From: an uncultured Campylobacter sp.
GTDB taxonomy: Bacteria > Campylobacterota > Campylobacteria > Campylobacterales > Campylobacteraceae
Direction: 5' to 3'
DNA: 49,477 bases
Assembly (NCBI GenBank): GCA_937990735.1
Contig: CALKQT010000007.1
Coordinates: 1-49,477, forward strand
In this document: in pieces, positions 8,472-16,393 of the stretch
Layout of the letters: every line of letters begins with the position of its first letter
How positions within the stretch are numbered: the first letter of the stretch is position 1
Notes under the pieces: model-generated
Databases searched by the model: none
What the model was told of the DNA's origin: nothing
Seen by the model: the letters and a program-made list of their open reading frames with translations, nothing else
Program-made: the position numbers and the translations under genes

Positions 8472-9600
8472 GATTTTGCGCTATCTCTTTGATCTGCTCG
8501 CAGATGTAGCTCACATCGTCGTCGCTAAGCGCCGTGTAGATCGGCAGGGATAAAATTTGCTGATAGTTTTTAAGCGCATTCGGGAAATCATTGACCTTGT
8601 AATTATATTTGCTTTTGTAGTAGCTTAGCAGATGCACCGGCACGTAGTGCAGCGATACGCTCACTCCGCGCGAGATCAGCGCCTTGGCGAAATCGTCGCG
8701 GTTTTTATCGATCTTTACGATGAATTGAGTATAGATATGCTCCTCGCTGTCGCTTGGAAGCGTCACGTGAGGGCAGTTTGCGAGCTGCTCGAGATACGCT
8801 GCGGCGATCTGCTTGCGGCGCTTTATAAAGGCGTCGGTTTTTTCAAACTGGGCGATCGCGTAGGCGGAATTTATAGCGTTAAGATCGTATTTTTGACCGA
8901 TGCGATCGACGTCGTAGGTAAAGGACATATTGCCGTCTTTGTAAAAGGCATCTCCTACGATGCCGCCGTTTCTTAAAATTTGTGCGGCGTTTGCGATCTC
9001 ATCGTCGTTCGTGACGAAAAAGCCCGCCGTAGAGATCGCGTCTTGCGCTTGAGGATTGATCTGAAAGCACGATATGAGCGAGCTTTTAAGCGCTCCAATT
9101 TTTGCGCCCTTATAGGTAGCGCCCATAGCTCGGCACGCATCGTCGATGAGGATGATATTTTCGCTTTTGGCGACCTCGCTGATGGCGTCTATATCCGCAG
9201 CAAGCCCAGCGATGTGCGAGATGAAAGCGCATTTTAGCTTCTTGTGGCGGTTCTGATCTATCGTGCGAGCAAGGCTTTCGCTCGTAATATTAAAGCTTAT
9301 CGGATCGATATCTACGAAAACGGGCTCTGCGTCGAAGTGGCGGATAACTTCGGCAACGTTTGGGAAGGAATTTACGGAGCATAAAATTTTATCTCCGCGC
9401 TTAATATCCATCGCACAAAGCGCCAGATGAAGCGCCGTCGTGCCGCTCGTAGTCGATACGGCATGCTTTACGCCGAAGTACTTACAAATATCCTCTTCAA
9501 AAATTTCGCTATATCTTATATCGCTATTGTAGAGGGCGCTTTTAATTAAGTCTTCCTCTTTTTTATCGATTTGAGCCTTATAAAACGGTATCTCTGTCAT
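8464..9600 (-). CDS. DegT/DnrJ/EryC1-family protein lacking the PLP lysine
   Basis: The family consists of PLP-dependent sugar aminotransferases. The fold is recognisable across 378 residues: the TTSGTTALHLAL phosphate loop (about 50-61), the PVFVDIDPISFNI segment, and IDDACRAMGA containing the Asp that normally binds the PLP ring nitrogen. The segment that should hold the Schiff-base lysine (usually CFSFHPTKN) reads CFQINPQAQ at residues 178-186, with Ala185 at the lysine position. Catalysis by standard transamination is therefore doubtful. It could be a dehydratase-like or regulatory homologue. It lies between nadE and lpxK and overlaps lpxK by 8 bases, suggesting a link to cell-surface sugar or lipid A metabolism. 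Confidence 0.85.
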   Translation of the reverse strand: MTEIPFYKAQIDKKEEDLIKSALYNSDIRYSEIFEEDICKYFGVKHAVSTTSGTTALHLALCAMDIKRGDKILCSVNSFPNVAEVIRHFDAEPVFVDIDPISFNITSESLARTIDQNRHKKLKCAFISHIAGLAADIDAISEVAKSENIILIDDACRAMGATYKGAKIGALKSSLISCFQINPQAQDAISTAGFFVTNDDEIANAAQILRNGGIVGDAFYKDGNMSFTYDVDRIGQKYDLNAINSAYAIAQFEKTDAFIKRRKQIAAAYLEQLANCPHVTLPSDSEEHIYTQFIVKIDKNRDDFAKALISRGVSVSLHYVPVHLLSYYKSKYNYKVNDFPNALKNYQQILSLPIYTALSDDDVSYICEQIKEIAQNRV

Positions 9601-9610
9601 AAATCTCTCC

Positions 9611-10414
9611 TTAGTGTGCGGGCTCTATGCGAGCGACCGCAGGCGCGCGAAGCTTAAAATTATTTTTAAGAATTCTACGGACGATAAATTTTACCAGCTC
9701 TTGATTGTGGTGCGAGTTTTGCAGATATTTTAGATCGTTTACGGTTATTTGCTCGCCTGAGCGAAATTTCGTCCGCAGCGCTTCGTGCGAAAAAATATCT
9801 CTTAGCACACTATCTAAGATCTCGTAGCTGTATCCAAGCTCACGTTCGTCGCTTTGGTTTTCCCATAGATCGGCGCTGGGCGCTTTTTTTATGATCGCAT
9901 CGTCTATACATAAAATTTTTGCGAATTTAAACAGATCGGTTTTTAAAATTTCGCCGATCGGATTAAACGCGCAGGCCAGATCGCCGTAGATCGTGCCGTA
10001 GCCGAGCATCCTCTCACTAAGATTGCTCGTGCCTACGACTACGCCGCGTTTAGCTGCGCTGTAATCATAAAGCAAGCTCATGCGTATTCGCGCGGCGAAA
10101 TTTCCGATGCGAAGAGCGCTTGCGCCAGGATTTGAAGCGGTAAAATTTTCTACAAATGGCGCGATCTCTTGGATTTCGTAGGGGATATTAAAAGATTCGC
10201 AGTGAAAGATGCCGTCTGCCATATTTTCTAAATTTGAACCCGCACTAGGTAGGATAAGCCCGTAAGTAGGGATCTCTGTAAGAGCGCAAAGCGCAGAAAC
10301 CACGGCGCTGTCAAGCCCACCGCTGATACCCACTACAAAGGCGTCCGCGCCCGTTTCATCGAGTCTCTCCGATAAAAAATCGGTCAGTTGCGGCAGCAAA
10401 TCGTCCAAAAACAT
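9611..10414 (-). CDS. nadE: NH3-dependent NAD+ synthetase NadE
   Basis: NadE converts nicotinate adenine dinucleotide to NAD+ using ammonia and ATP. The 267-residue length fits the ammonia-dependent form with no glutaminase domain. The PP-loop SGGLDS is at about residues 30-35, and the GTSNLSERMLGYGTIYGD and KKAPSADLW segments are typical of the family. It is the first gene of the minus-strand nadE-degT-lpxK-argB run and is divergent from the hydrolase gene at 10510. The downstream gap to the aminotransferase homologue is only 10 bases. Confidence 0.97.
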   Translation of the reverse strand: MFLDDLLPQLTDFLSERLDETGADAFVVGISGGLDSAVVSALCALTEIPTYGLILPSAGSNLENMADGIFHCESFNIPYEIQEIAPFVENFTASNPGASALRIGNFAARIRMSLLYDYSAAKRGVVVGTSNLSERMLGYGTIYGDLACAFNPIGEILKTDLFKFAKILCIDDAIIKKAPSADLWENQSDERELGYSYEILDSVLRDIFSHEALRTKFRSGEQITVNDLKYLQNSHHNQELVKFIVRRILKNNFKLRAPAVARIEPAH

Positions 10415-10509
10415 AATATTTAGCCTTAAAATTTTACGTTAAATTGCGCGAATTTTAACTATTTTTGGCTAAATTACGGCTTTAATTTAAGCTTAAAAGG
10501 AGGATTTAA

Positions 10510-11106
10510 ATGCAAATTTTAAAAAAAGCTTTCGGTGAATACGCGACGAACTGCTACATTCTAAAGGGCGAGCAGGGCGATCTAGTGATCGATCCGGGCG
10601 AGGGCAGTTTTGATTGGGTGATGCAAAATACGGGAAAGATCGCCGCGGTTTTGAATACGCACGGGCATTTCGATCATGTTTATGACGACGCGAAGCTGCA
10701 AAGGGCGGGCGCTAAAATTTATATCCACGAAGAAGACGCCTTTATGCTGCGGGCGGATCCTTTCGAGACGCTGCAAGAGCCGCTACAGCCGGACGTTTTA
10801 GTCTCGGACGGGCAGGAGTTCGTGCTGGGCGGTTTTAACGTAAAATTTCATCTTTTTGCAGGACACACGCCGGGCAGCTGTATGATCGAAGCGGGCGGCG
10901 CGATCTTTAGCGGCGACGTCATATTCAAAGGCTCTATCGGCAGGTGGGATTTTCCCTTTTCAAACGGCGAGCAGATGAGAGAGTCTTTGCATAAAATTTT
11001 GCAGATAAAGGGCGATTTTGCGCTATATCCGGGGCACGGCCCAAATACGAGCCTGCAGGCCGAGAGGCAAAATTTAAAATATTTTTTGCAGCTTTTAAAG
11101 CGTTGA
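10510..11106 (+). CDS. Metallo-beta-lactamase-fold hydrolase (GloB-like)
   Basis: This 198-residue protein has the zinc-binding signature THGHFDHV (HxHxDH), followed by GHTPGSC, FSGDVIF and the late YPGHGP motif. It belongs to the compact YcbL/GloB-type subgroup that hydrolyses thioesters such as S-lactoylglutathione, although the actual substrate cannot be read from sequence. An AAGGAGG ribosome site sits just before the ATG. It is divergent from nadE across about 95 bases, the same neighbourhood as C. jejuni Cj0809c-Cj0810, from memory. Confidence 0.93.
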   Translation: MQILKKAFGEYATNCYILKGEQGDLVIDPGEGSFDWVMQNTGKIAAVLNTHGHFDHVYDDAKLQRAGAKIYIHEEDAFMLRADPFETLQEPLQPDVLVSDGQEFVLGGFNVKFHLFAGHTPGSCMIEAGGAIFSGDVIFKGSIGRWDFPFSNGEQMRESLHKILQIKGDFALYPGHGPNTSLQAERQNLKYFLQLLKR

Positions 11107-11616
11107 TCGTTTAAATTTAACCGCGCTTCGTCGCGCAAAAAGCGGTGTAAAGCTGGTCGGCGTTAAATTTTATACCGCTTTGCTCGCGGGCACCGGAATT
11201 GATGCCGCTTGACTCGCATTGCAGGCGCCAAAATTTACAGCTTTATTTGCCGCTGCGGGCGTTAAATTTTGCGCCCCGTTCGCACGATGCGCGCATTAGC
11301 TTGCGATGCGCAGATAAAATTTTAAAATTTACCGCCGCTTGATTAAATTTAGTAAAATTTCGCGCCGCTGCGCATGCAAGACTCAAAGCGTAACGCAAAA
11401 GCAAAATTTAAAATTCCGTGCCGCACTGATCCTAGTCGTTACAATGCGATCTAATCCAATTTGGGGCCCGCTAAATTTAGCTAAATTTCATCTCCCGCCG
11501 AATACAAAATTTTCCCCGCGAACTGATTAAATTCGGTAAATTTACGCGTTTTTAAAGGCGCAGATCTCATTTCATATCGGTGCACGGGTACACGAAAGAT
11601 GTTTTAAAGGCGCGCA
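11107..11616. repeat. Gene-free gap with dispersed AAATTT-core repeats
   Basis: About 510 bases between the convergent hydrolase and cmoB genes contain no convincing gene. The sequence alternates AAATTT or AAAATTTTAAAATTT cores with GC-rich spacers such as CGTTAAATTTTATACCGC and GCGTTAAATTTTGCGCC. A 63-codon open frame at 11339 has a repeat-like composition and no ribosome site, and I do not consider it coding. Confidence 0.6.
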
Positions 11617-12510
11617 TCACGCCCGAAGCCGCACGTAGATACGCCTCGGGGCGGGATAGCCCTCGATCGTGCGCGAGTCGTCGAGCGGGTCTAGGAAATT
11701 CTCCAGACTCTGCCCGTCGATCCACTCCGTTTTGCGCTGCTCGCTAGCATCCGTGGGCTTTTGTGCCAAAATTTCAAAATCCTTAAATTTCGCCCTCTCG
11801 CACCAATTCTGCAGCGCGCCGACGGTCGGGACGAAGTAGATATTTGAAATTTTTGAGTAGCTGTTTTTCGGGCACAGCGCGAAATCGCCCGCCCCCTCGA
11901 TATACATCGTGTCTAAAAACACTTCGCCGCCCGCATTTAGCGAGGCTCGCAGATCTTTTAGCATCTTTACGGGGTCGCTGCGATGGTAGATGACGCCGAG
12001 GCAGAAGATCGTATCGAATTTTTGCTCGTAAAAAGGCAGATGCTCTACGCCTAAAAGCTCGAATTTCGCGCCGCTGCGGAGGAATTTTTCGATGAAGCGA
12101 AACTGCATATAAAATAGCGCGCTCGGATCAAACCCCACTAGCCGCGCAGGCTTTAGAGCGCTTGCGCGAAACATATAGTAGCCGTTGTTGCAGCCTACGT
12201 CGGCGACGGTTTTGTCGCTCAGATTTAAAAACGGCCGCAGCAGGTTAAATTTCACGAAGCTTCGCCACTCGGCGTCGATAAAAAGATTATTTAGCGCAAA
12301 AGGCCCCTTGCGCCACGGCTTTAGCGCTCGCGCGATACGCAAAATTTCATCTCTCTGCTCCGCTTTCACGTTAAAGCTTGCGCGCACGACGTCGCCGCAT
12401 TCGCACTGGCACTCGCCTATTTTTAGCGCCTCAATCGCGCTTAAAATTTCGCGGTTTTGCCCGCCTTGCAGCTTTTTAAAGTTCTCGTCTCTGATTTTTT
12501 GCAGATCCAT
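11617..12510 (-). CDS. cmoB: tRNA U34 carboxymethyltransferase CmoB
   Basis: CmoB transfers a carboxymethyl group from carboxy-SAM to 5-hydroxyuridine at tRNA position 34, widening wobble decoding. The 297-residue protein has the conserved PWRKGPFAL segment and WRSFVKF, then a class I methyltransferase core with VADVGCNNGYYMFRA and FCLGVIYHRSDP, and the late TEWIDGQSLENFLDP segment. No cmoA is visible nearby. It stands alone, convergent with the hydrolase gene and divergent from the transglutaminase-like gene at 12617. Confidence 0.94.
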   Translation of the reverse strand: MDLQKIRDENFKKLQGGQNREILSAIEALKIGECQCECGDVVRASFNVKAEQRDEILRIARALKPWRKGPFALNNLFIDAEWRSFVKFNLLRPFLNLSDKTVADVGCNNGYYMFRASALKPARLVGFDPSALFYMQFRFIEKFLRSGAKFELLGVEHLPFYEQKFDTIFCLGVIYHRSDPVKMLKDLRASLNAGGEVFLDTMYIEGAGDFALCPKNSYSKISNIYFVPTVGALQNWCERAKFKDFEILAQKPTDASEQRKTEWIDGQSLENFLDPLDDSRTIEGYPAPRRIYVRLRA

Positions 12511-12616
12511 TTTAATCCTAAAATTTCAAATTTAGCGCCATTTTAACATAAAATTTTATCCATTTTAAGGCGCAAAGAGATAAAATCGACTTGCAATTCG
12601 AGCAAAGGAGCAAAAA

Positions 12617-13672
12617 ATGCAAGAAGCAAAAACGAGAAAATTTAGTCTCAGGTTTAATCACGAAATTTCAAGTGGTGGTGCAGAGGTGCGGCTTTGGCTG
12701 CCGTTAGTGCTACAAGAGCCGTATCAGAGGTTGCTTGGCGAATATCATGCTCGCTCAAATGCACAAGAGTCGGCTATCTGCGGAGATCATATAAGCACGT
12801 ACTACGCGCGCTTCGCACCCGATAAAGAGGCAAGAGCAGGCGTCGGCAAATACGGCGAGCAAGGTGTCGTAGGCGAAGAGGATGATTATTTTGAGCTTAG
12901 CTTCGATATTGAAATTTCGGAGCGAAACACTGATTTTAGCAAGGTAAGCTTTAATGAAAATGAGCGCTTGAGTCCAGAGATCGAGGAGTTTTTAAAGCCT
13001 TCAAAGCTAATTCCGGTAGAAGGCGCTGCGAAACAAAAATCAGACGAGATCACCGGCTCGCTTAAAGGCGATCTGGAAAAGGCGCGCGCGATCTACGAGT
13101 GGGTCGCTAAAAATATGAGCCGCGATAATAGCGTGATCGCATGCGGCAGCGGCGATGCAGCAGCGATTTTAAGCAACGGCAAACTAAGCGGCAAATGCGC
13201 CGATATAAATAGCGTGTTTGTCGCGCTCTGCAGAGCAGCTGGCATTCCTGCGCGCGCTATTTACGGCATCCGCACGGGCGCGGCGCAGAAATTTTCGCCT
13301 GAAATGGGCGTCATGGGCGTTCTAAGCGGCGGTGCGCTTGAAATTTCGGGCGCGCAGCATTGCAGAGCGGAATTTTATCTAAAAGGCCACGGCTGGATCC
13401 CAGTTGATCCCGCGGACGTTACAAAGGTGCGATTGGGCGAGAACTTAAGCGAAGATGATTCTAAGCTAGCGCGGGTGCGCGAGTATCTTTTCGGTAACTG
13501 GGAGCCGTGCTGGCTGGGCTTTAACTACGCTCGCGAAATTGTGCTAAATCCGCGCCCAGTGCATGTTCCGATCGAAATTTTTTCGCATCCGTATTGCGAA
13601 GTGGGTGGCGCGCCGAAAGATCCGTACTCGCCTAAAAATTTTATCTACGAGTATTTTTCGCGAGAAATTTAA
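12617..13672 (+). CDS. Transglutaminase-like cysteine protease-fold protein, no export signal
   Basis: This is a 351-residue protein of the transglutaminase-like superfamily. An N-terminal beta-rich region is followed by the papain-like core with a full catalytic triad: Cys194 in SGKCADINSVF, His248 in GAQHCRAEF, and Asp264 in IPVDPADV. Substrate is unknown; relatives include peptidases and amidases. A clear AAAGGAG ribosome site precedes this ATG, and there is no signal peptide, so it is predicted to be cytoplasmic. The gene at 14006 is a paralogue whose product carries a Tat signal. The two share long nearly identical stretches around the His/Asp region, suggesting duplication. Confidence 0.85.
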   Translation: MQEAKTRKFSLRFNHEISSGGAEVRLWLPLVLQEPYQRLLGEYHARSNAQESAICGDHISTYYARFAPDKEARAGVGKYGEQGVVGEEDDYFELSFDIEISERNTDFSKVSFNENERLSPEIEEFLKPSKLIPVEGAAKQKSDEITGSLKGDLEKARAIYEWVAKNMSRDNSVIACGSGDAAAILSNGKLSGKCADINSVFVALCRAAGIPARAIYGIRTGAAQKFSPEMGVMGVLSGGALEISGAQHCRAEFYLKGHGWIPVDPADVTKVRLGENLSEDDSKLARVREYLFGNWEPCWLGFNYAREIVLNPRPVHVPIEIFSHPYCEVGGAPKDPYSPKNFIYEYFSREI

Positions 13673-14005
13673 TCCTCTGACGGCTTGCATTTTACCGCCG
13701 CGATTTGCTTAAGCTAAGCTGCCGCGCTTCGTCAAAGCTTAACCGTTTCATCGAAGCGCACGCTTGGCTTTGCGACAGCGGCGCTTTTGCGTGGTTTTGC
13801 CTACGCCGCCGTATACTGCCTACGCGCCTAGTTTGCGGGCTATCACGCCCGCTTTGGCGAAATTTCGCGCCGTGTCTTTGGGCGAAATTTTGAAATTTTA
13901 AATATGGATAGAATTTTAAAATTTAGCGATTTCAAAGCCGCAAAAGGCTAAAATCCGCGCGTAAGTTAGGGCTAAGGCTTAGCCATTTTATTTTGAAGGC
14001 ATTTC
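13673..14005. other. Gap between the transglutaminase-like paralogues
   Basis: About 330 bases separate the two paralogues. I see GC-rich spacers with AAATTT cores towards the 3' end and a possible TAAAAT -10-like element near 13948. No convincing gene or terminator is visible; a 62-codon frame at 13705 lacks protein-like composition. Confidence 0.5.
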
Positions 14006-15076
14006 ATGCAAAGACGCGATTTTTTAAGAAACACTGCGATTTTAGGCGCCGTTATGGCAACTCCGAGTACCATTTTGGGCGGGGAAAAAGTCATTGGCAA
14101 AAAGAGAGCTTTCGGGCTATCGCTAAATCACGAAATTTTGGAAGAGGGCAAGCAGACGCGGCTTTGGATACCGCTTCCTCTTATCACGGAGTATCAAAAG
14201 GTAAGCGACATAAAATTTGACGGCAATTTCAACGATCCGTCCGTGGACTATGGCGAAATTCCGACGCTCTATGCCGGCTACGTCGGTGTGGCAAAGCCCA
14301 CGCTAAATATTAAATTTAGCGTCGAGACCTTTGAGCGAAACACCGACTTTAACAAGGTAAATTTTAATCCGAACGAAAAGCTTAACCCCGAGGTGGCGAA
14401 GTTTTTGGAGCCTAGCACGCAGATTCAAATCGACGGCGTCGTTAAGCAAAAATCAGACGAGATCGCAGGCGGCATCAAGGGTGATCTGGAAAAGGCGCGC
14501 GCGATTTATACGTGGGTGGCGAACACTATGCAGCGCGATAACAGCGTGCTGGGCTGCGGACTAGGGGACGTGAAGCAAATTTTAAGTAGCGGCAAGCTAA
14601 GCGGCAAATGCACCGACATAAATAGCGTTTTCGTCGCACTTTGCCGCGCGCAGGGCATCGCCGCAAGAGAGATGTTTGGCATCCGCGTCGGCGCGTCGAG
14701 ATTTAGCTCTCAAATGGGCGCCGCACCAAAAGACGGTGTCAGCCATATCTCGGGCGCACAGCACTGCAGGGCCGAATTTTATCTCAAAGGCCACGGCTGG
14801 ATCCCCGTCGATCCTGCGGACGTTACAAAGGTGCGATTGGGCGAGAAGCTAAGCAATGACGACAGCAAGCTCGCTAAAATTCGCGAGTATTTATTCGGCA
14901 ACTGGGAGATGTGCTGGATCGGCTTTAACTACGGCAGAGACTTCACGCTAAGCCCGCGTCCGGCGCAATTTCCGATCAATAATTTCGGCTATCCTTACGG
15001 CGAAGTGGACGGCAACACGCTTAATTATTACTCGCCGAAAGATTTCAGCTACGATTACAGATCGAAAGAGCTGTAG
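14006..15076 (+). CDS. Tat-exported transglutaminase-like protein
   Basis: This 356-residue paralogue of the preceding gene begins MQRRDFLRNTAILGAVMATP, a twin-arginine signal (RRDFLR) with a hydrophobic stretch, so folded export to the periplasm is predicted. The core retains the triad: Cys202 in SGKCTDINSVF, His253 in GAQHCRAEF, and Asp269 in IPVDPADV. The two proteins agree closely after about residue 105 and diverge in the N-terminal beta domain, where the first copy has extra acidic residues. Function is not known; a periplasmic peptidase or peptidoglycan-related amidase is plausible from the fold. Confidence 0.88.
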   Translation: MQRRDFLRNTAILGAVMATPSTILGGEKVIGKKRAFGLSLNHEILEEGKQTRLWIPLPLITEYQKVSDIKFDGNFNDPSVDYGEIPTLYAGYVGVAKPTLNIKFSVETFERNTDFNKVNFNPNEKLNPEVAKFLEPSTQIQIDGVVKQKSDEIAGGIKGDLEKARAIYTWVANTMQRDNSVLGCGLGDVKQILSSGKLSGKCTDINSVFVALCRAQGIAAREMFGIRVGASRFSSQMGAAPKDGVSHISGAQHCRAEFYLKGHGWIPVDPADVTKVRLGEKLSNDDSKLAKIREYLFGNWEMCWIGFNYGRDFTLSPRPAQFPINNFGYPYGEVDGNTLNYYSPKDFSYDYRSKEL

Positions 15077-15501
15077 CGGTTCGCGTTTTGCTATGCGGCA
15101 CGCTAGCTTGGGCTTTTTGAGTGGGCATGTAGAGGGACTTTCGGCTAGGCGATTTTGAAGCGGATACATAAAGGCACGCCTGATCTGCGTGCTGCCGTTC
15201 CTAATTTGACTATGCGCGCTGGAGCGCGTAAAAGCGCGCCTTGTTTTAGCGCTATATTTTAGAATTTTTTAGAATTTCGTGAGCGACATGGCAGCGAAAT
15301 TTTGAAATTTTAAAGCGAGCAAAATTTTGAAATTTTTCGGCGCGAAATTTTAAAATTTACGGCTTGCGGAATTTAAAATTTCGCCTCTTTGCCACTCTGT
15401 GCGAAATTTGGTAGCGGTAAAATTTGCAGATAAAATTCCGCGTCAAAAGGCCGACGAGGGTGCGACAAGATTATGGCAAGATTATAATTAAAAGGTAAAA
15501 T
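15077..15501. repeat. Gene-free gap with AAATTT-core repeats
   Basis: About 425 bases hold no convincing gene. From about 15255 to 15440 the sequence is a run of GAAATTTT, AAATTTTGAAATTT and GAATTTAAAATTTC cores at intervals of roughly 20-35 bases. A promoter for the MerT-like gene would have to lie near the end, where ATTATAATT occurs at 15481-15489. Confidence 0.55.
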
Positions 15502-15903
15502 TTGAAAACTGAACTAGAAAATTCCGCGCAAGAAACCTCGGTGCAAAAGCGAGAAAATCCTGGCAAAAATCGCTTCAGCACGCGCAGTCTGTGGCTGATG
15601 TTTGCCGCTATTTTTAGCGCGATTGCCGCGACGTTTTGTTGCCTACCCGCGCTTTTATTTTTGATTTTCGGCGCGAGCTTTTCCATTTTTTCAGGCGCAG
15701 AGGCTTTCGGCAACTACCGCACGCCGTTTTCTGCGTTAGCGCTTTTTTGCTTCGCGCTCTCGGCGTTTTTCTTTTTCAAAAAGCCGCACGCATGCTCGCT
15801 GCAAAGCGGGCGTAAAAAATGGATTTTAATCTACGCGCTTTTAGGAGCCTTGCTTGCCTTTATGCTTACATATCCTGAAATTTTAGGAGGGCTTTATGCG
15901 TAA
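15502..15903 (+). CDS. MerT-like membrane protein
   Basis: This 133-residue protein resembles the mercuric transporter MerT. After a hydrophilic N-terminus it has three membrane helices (about 30-57, 73-92 and 107-125). The first helix carries the vicinal cysteine pair Cys46-Cys47 (TFCCLPALLF) that MerT uses to accept the metal. A further Cys98 lies in the loop between helices two and three. The start is a TTG with a weak AAAGGT site; no better in-frame start is visible. Its 3' end overlaps the MerP-like gene by 8 bases. No merA reductase or merR regulator is nearby, so the substrate may be another soft metal. Confidence 0.75.
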   Translation: MKTELENSAQETSVQKRENPGKNRFSTRSLWLMFAAIFSAIAATFCCLPALLFLIFGASFSIFSGAEAFGNYRTPFSALALFCFALSAFFFFKKPHACSLQSGRKKWILIYALLGALLAFMLTYPEILGGLYA

Positions 15904-16156
15904 AATTTTATTTTTGATGCTTGGATTTACAGCGCTTTTTGGCGACAAAGAGGTTAAAATTTACGTGGAAAAAATCCACTGCCCTCTCTGCACCGCGATC
16001 GTGCGAAAGGCACTTTTGCAAACACCAGGCGTGATAAGCGCGAAGGTCTCGCAGCAGAGCAAAACCGCAACCGTCGCGGCAAAAGATGATGCAAACGAGA
16101 CCGCGATGCTTGAGGCGATCACAAAAACGGGCTATGAAGGCGTAATCGTAAAATAA
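15896..16156 (+). CDS. MerP-like heavy-metal-binding protein
   Basis: This 86-residue protein is a single HMA (heavy-metal-associated) domain behind a short N-terminal signal-like segment (MRKILFLMLGFTALFG). The metal site is Cys29 and Cys32 in IHCPLC. The end of the domain reads ITKTGYEGVIVK, typical of MerP and CopZ relatives. In Mer systems MerP captures the metal in the periplasm and hands it to MerT, which fits the overlap with the preceding gene. An AGGAGG site precedes the ATG. Confidence 0.85.
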   Translation: MRKILFLMLGFTALFGDKEVKIYVEKIHCPLCTAIVRKALLQTPGVISAKVSQQSKTATVAAKDDANETAMLEAITKTGYEGVIVK

Positions 16157-16368
16157 AAATCCCCGGCAAAATTCGGACTAAATTTTAAATAAAATTCTTG
16201 CTAAATTTCGGTAAAATTCCTGTGATTTGCATAAAATTTCATTTTGCGCGGCTTGCCTGCGGCGTAAACTAGCGCAATCGATAAAGTCTGTGAGTATTTT
16301 GCGGAAGCGCTATGTCGGCGCTGTCGCGTTTAAATTTAGCGGTATGTGTCGCCGCATATACTCCGCGC

Positions 16369-16374
16369 TACAAT
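16369..16374 (+). promoter_or_regulatory. Possible -10 element for pepD
   Basis: TACAAT lies 20 bases before the pepD ATG, in the AT-rich context CGCTACAATAAATTC. No clear -35 box is seen, as is usual for Campylobacter sigma-70 promoters. Confidence 0.4.
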
Positions 16375-16393
16375 AAATTCTAAAGGAGCAAAC

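Noticed and set aside
11339..11530. 63-codon plus-strand frame
   Set aside because: The translation is dominated by repeat-derived Lys/Phe/Ser words and lacks a ribosome site.
13705..13893. 62-codon frame between the transglutaminase-like genes
   Set aside because: It has no ribosome site, Cys/Trp/Arg-rich composition typical of GC-rich spacers, and no family resemblance.
15502..16156. Mercury resistance operon
   Set aside because: There is no merA reductase or merR regulator, so only a MerT/MerP-like pair is claimed.
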